DNA of 5,632 nt from Anaerolineae bacterium (GTDB lineage: Bacteria > Chloroflexota > Anaerolineae > 4572-78 > NAK82). The notes under the pieces are model-generated. The model saw nothing but the letters and a program-made list of their open reading frames with translations, was not told the DNA's origin and did no database searches. Of the stretch, positions 4,081-5,632 are shown one piece after another; the first letter of the stretch is position 1; the number at the start of each line of letters is the position of its first letter. A program made the position numbers and the translations under genes. The stretch spans positions 1-5,632 of the forward strand of contig JANXAX010000180.1 in assembly GCA_025062175.1 (NCBI GenBank), in the 5' to 3' direction.

Positions 4081-5632
4081 TTGACAGCGGCAGCCAGCAT
4101 TGTGTTCACCACCGCCACCCTGTTGCTGGCGGCATATGCGCTCAGCGCACTGATATTGACAATCCTTTATCTGTGGCATCGCTCCAAAGTATGCGCGCAT
4201 GCTCCTCTAACCCATTATCCGCGTGTCACAGTGCAACTTCCGATTTACAATGAGGCTATGGTAGTCGAGCGCCTCATCCATGCGGTGACTCACTTCGACT
4301 GGCCGCGTGAACGACTCGAGATCCAGGTGCTGGATGACTCTACGGATGATACCACGTTGATTGCTCAAACGTGGGTGGAATACTACCGGGCTAAGGGGTT
4401 TGATATCCGGCTGTTGCGCCGTGAGAAGCGCGAGGGTTTCAAAGCCGGTGCCCTGCAAATGGGTTTGCAGCACGCCACAGGTGAGCTCATTGCTGTCTTC
4501 GACGCCGACTTTGTGCCTGGACGTGACTGGTTGCAGAAGACGGTGCCGTACTTCCTCAGTTGTCCGCGCTTAGGCATGCTGCAGACGCGTTGGTCACACC
4601 TCAATCGGGAATATTCCTGGCTGACGCGGGCTCAGGCGATCGCGCTGGATGGACATTTCGTGGTTGAGCAGACAGCGCGACAGCGTTCCGGTCTTTTGTT
4701 TAGCTTTAATGGCACTGCCGGCATCTGGCGACGTGAATGCATTGAGCAATCCGGCGGTTGGCAAAGTGATACATTGTGTGAGGACATGGATCTCAGCTTC
4801 CGTGCCCAGTTGGCGGGTTGGGAATGCCTTTACCTGCCGGATGTCACCACGCCATCTGAGATTCCACCCCAGTTGGCCGCGCTCAAGCGCCAACAGTTCC
4901 GTTGGGCAAAGGGAACGATCCAATGCTTGCTCAAACTGGGGAAACGGGTGGCCACTTCCAACAAGCCCTGGTATGTGCGCGTCATGGCGCTGATGCACCT
5001 GAGCGCTTACTTGGTGCATCCGCTCTTGCTGTTTTCTGTGCTCGCCACTCTGCCGATGTTGTTGTCCCCTCCGCCCCTGCCGGTTTCGCCAGGGATCGTG
5101 GGCATGTTCACGACATCCCCTCTTTTGATGTACGCGGTAGGACAGATCGCACTTCACGGTAGGAACTGGTTCAAATATTACGCGACTTCACCGTTGCTCG
5201 TGTTATTGGGAATTGGGATCGCTCTGAACAACACACGGGGTGTGCTCGAAGCCCTGTTCGGCACCAACAACGTGTTTTTGCGCACGCCCAAATTCGGTCT
5301 GGAGGGCGACAAAGGGAAGTGGCAGAACAATCCGTACGTGCTGGACGTGGATATGGTGACGCTAGGAGAGCTCGCGTTGGCTTTCTATGCCCTGGCCAGC
5401 ACGCTCGTGGCGTGGCGCAACGGCTATCTTCATATTATTCCTTCTCTATTGCTCTACGTCGCTGGGTTCGCCTATGTCGGTGGGACGGGGCTGTGGGAAG
5501 CAGGTCTCAAGTCAAGACGCAGAACAAAAGGGACGGTGAACGTGCTGCCGGTTCAACGGCTGGCCTCTGACATCCTGCCTGAACTTTCCACCGCCTATCC
5601 GATCGCGTCTGTGTCGGAATATCCCCAACCGG
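4081..5632 (+). CDS. Membrane family-2 glycosyltransferase, cellulose-synthase/CslA-like, 3'-truncated by the window edge
   Basis: This is a processive-type GT2 enzyme of the inner membrane, expected to polymerise or transfer a nucleotide-activated sugar with its catalytic domain in the cytosol. From TTG 4081, 517 codons are open to the window end with no stop. Visible in order are a membrane segment (about 6-33), QLPIYNE (52-58), the nucleotide-sugar site VLDDSTDDT (Asp85/Asp86), the metal-binding DAD (Asp141, Asp143), NGTAGIWRRE (194-203), the catalytic-base motif TLCEDMDLS (Glu234, Asp235) and QQFRW (Gln271, Arg274, Trp275), i.e. the QxxRW of processive synthases. Four or five hydrophobic segments follow, about 302-329, 341-357, 369-384, 427-445 and 450-468, with RGVLEALFG and RTPKFG between them, then a basic hydrophilic tail. 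It resembles bacterial relatives of plant CslA mannan synthases. The polysaccharide or glycolipid product is unknown. Base composition looks somewhat more AT-rich than in the preceding genes. Confidence 0.92.
   Translation, partial: MTAAASIVFTTATLLLAAYALSALILTILYLWHRSKVCAHAPLTHYPRVTVQLPIYNEAMVVERLIHAVTHFDWPRERLEIQVLDDSTDDTTLIAQTWVEYYRAKGFDIRLLRREKREGFKAGALQMGLQHATGELIAVFDADFVPGRDWLQKTVPYFLSCPRLGMLQTRWSHLNREYSWLTRAQAIALDGHFVVEQTARQRSGLLFSFNGTAGIWRRECIEQSGGWQSDTLCEDMDLSFRAQLAGWECLYLPDVTTPSEIPPQLAALKRQQFRWAKGTIQCLLKLGKRVATSNKPWYVRVMALMHLSAYLVHPLLLFSVLATLPMLLSPPPLPVSPGIVGMFTTSPLLMYAVGQIALHGRNWFKYYATSPLLVLLGIGIALNNTRGVLEALFGTNNVFLRTPKFGLEGDKGKWQNNPYVLDVDMVTLGELALAFYALASTLVAWRNGYLHIIPSLLLYVAGFAYVGGTGLWEAGLKSRRRTKGTVNVLPVQRLASDILPELSTAYPIASVSEYPQP

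Noticed and set aside
4594..5157. Minus-strand open frame (187 codons) opposite the glycosyltransferase
   Set aside because: No family resemblance; the plus strand carries all the GT2 catalytic motifs.
1..5632. CRISPR array, tRNA or rRNA gene, insertion sequence, attachment site or replication origin
   Set aside because: No regularly spaced repeats, cloverleaf, transposase motifs, terminal inverted repeats or box clusters were seen on either strand.

Overview
The window looks like an ordinary stretch of bacterial chromosome. It is GC-rich, densely coded, uses TTG as well as ATG starts, and shows no phage, transposon, CRISPR or RNA-gene signature. The gene types and protein style (a phosphohexomutase with ASHNAPRYNG, a plant CslA-like processive glycosyltransferase, and RadC) would fit a Chloroflexota-like bacterium. 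That placement is an impression from the proteins, not a demonstrated assignment.

Layout: (1) positions 2-1267, plus strand, the 3' part of a phosphoglucomutase/phosphomannomutase; (2) 1315-2364, plus strand, a complete selD (selenophosphate synthetase) that contains an in-frame UGA at 1363-1365, read here as selenocysteine 17; (3) a 10-bp hairpin at 2353-2377 where selD meets the convergent gene; (4) 2379-3179, minus strand, a TauE/SafE-type (TSUP) membrane permease; (5) 3185-3898, minus strand, radC, only 5 nt upstream of the permease gene and preceded by a good sigma70-type promoter; (6) 3899-4080, a divergent intergenic region with promoters and palindromes for both sides; (7) 4081 to the window end, plus strand, a membrane family-2 glycosyltransferase starting at TTG and continuing beyond the window.

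The most notable point is selD. If UGA 1363 were treated as a stop, the gene would be called from a TTG at 1390 and would lose its catalytic N-terminus. Reading through gives Sec17 and Lys20 at the positions of the essential Cys17 and Lys20 of E. coli SelD. RNA-folding elements surround the UGA. This predicts that the organism makes selenoproteins (selA, selB and selC elsewhere). SelD makes selenophosphate from selenide and ATP, and here its own synthesis would depend on that product.

The other genes are not obviously one pathway. The mutase could supply sugar-1-phosphates for the nucleotide sugars used by a glycosyltransferase. The TSUP permease could move a sulfur (or by analogy selenium) oxyanion. 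RadC and the permease probably share a transcript. I see no convincing wholly new multi-gene system in the window.
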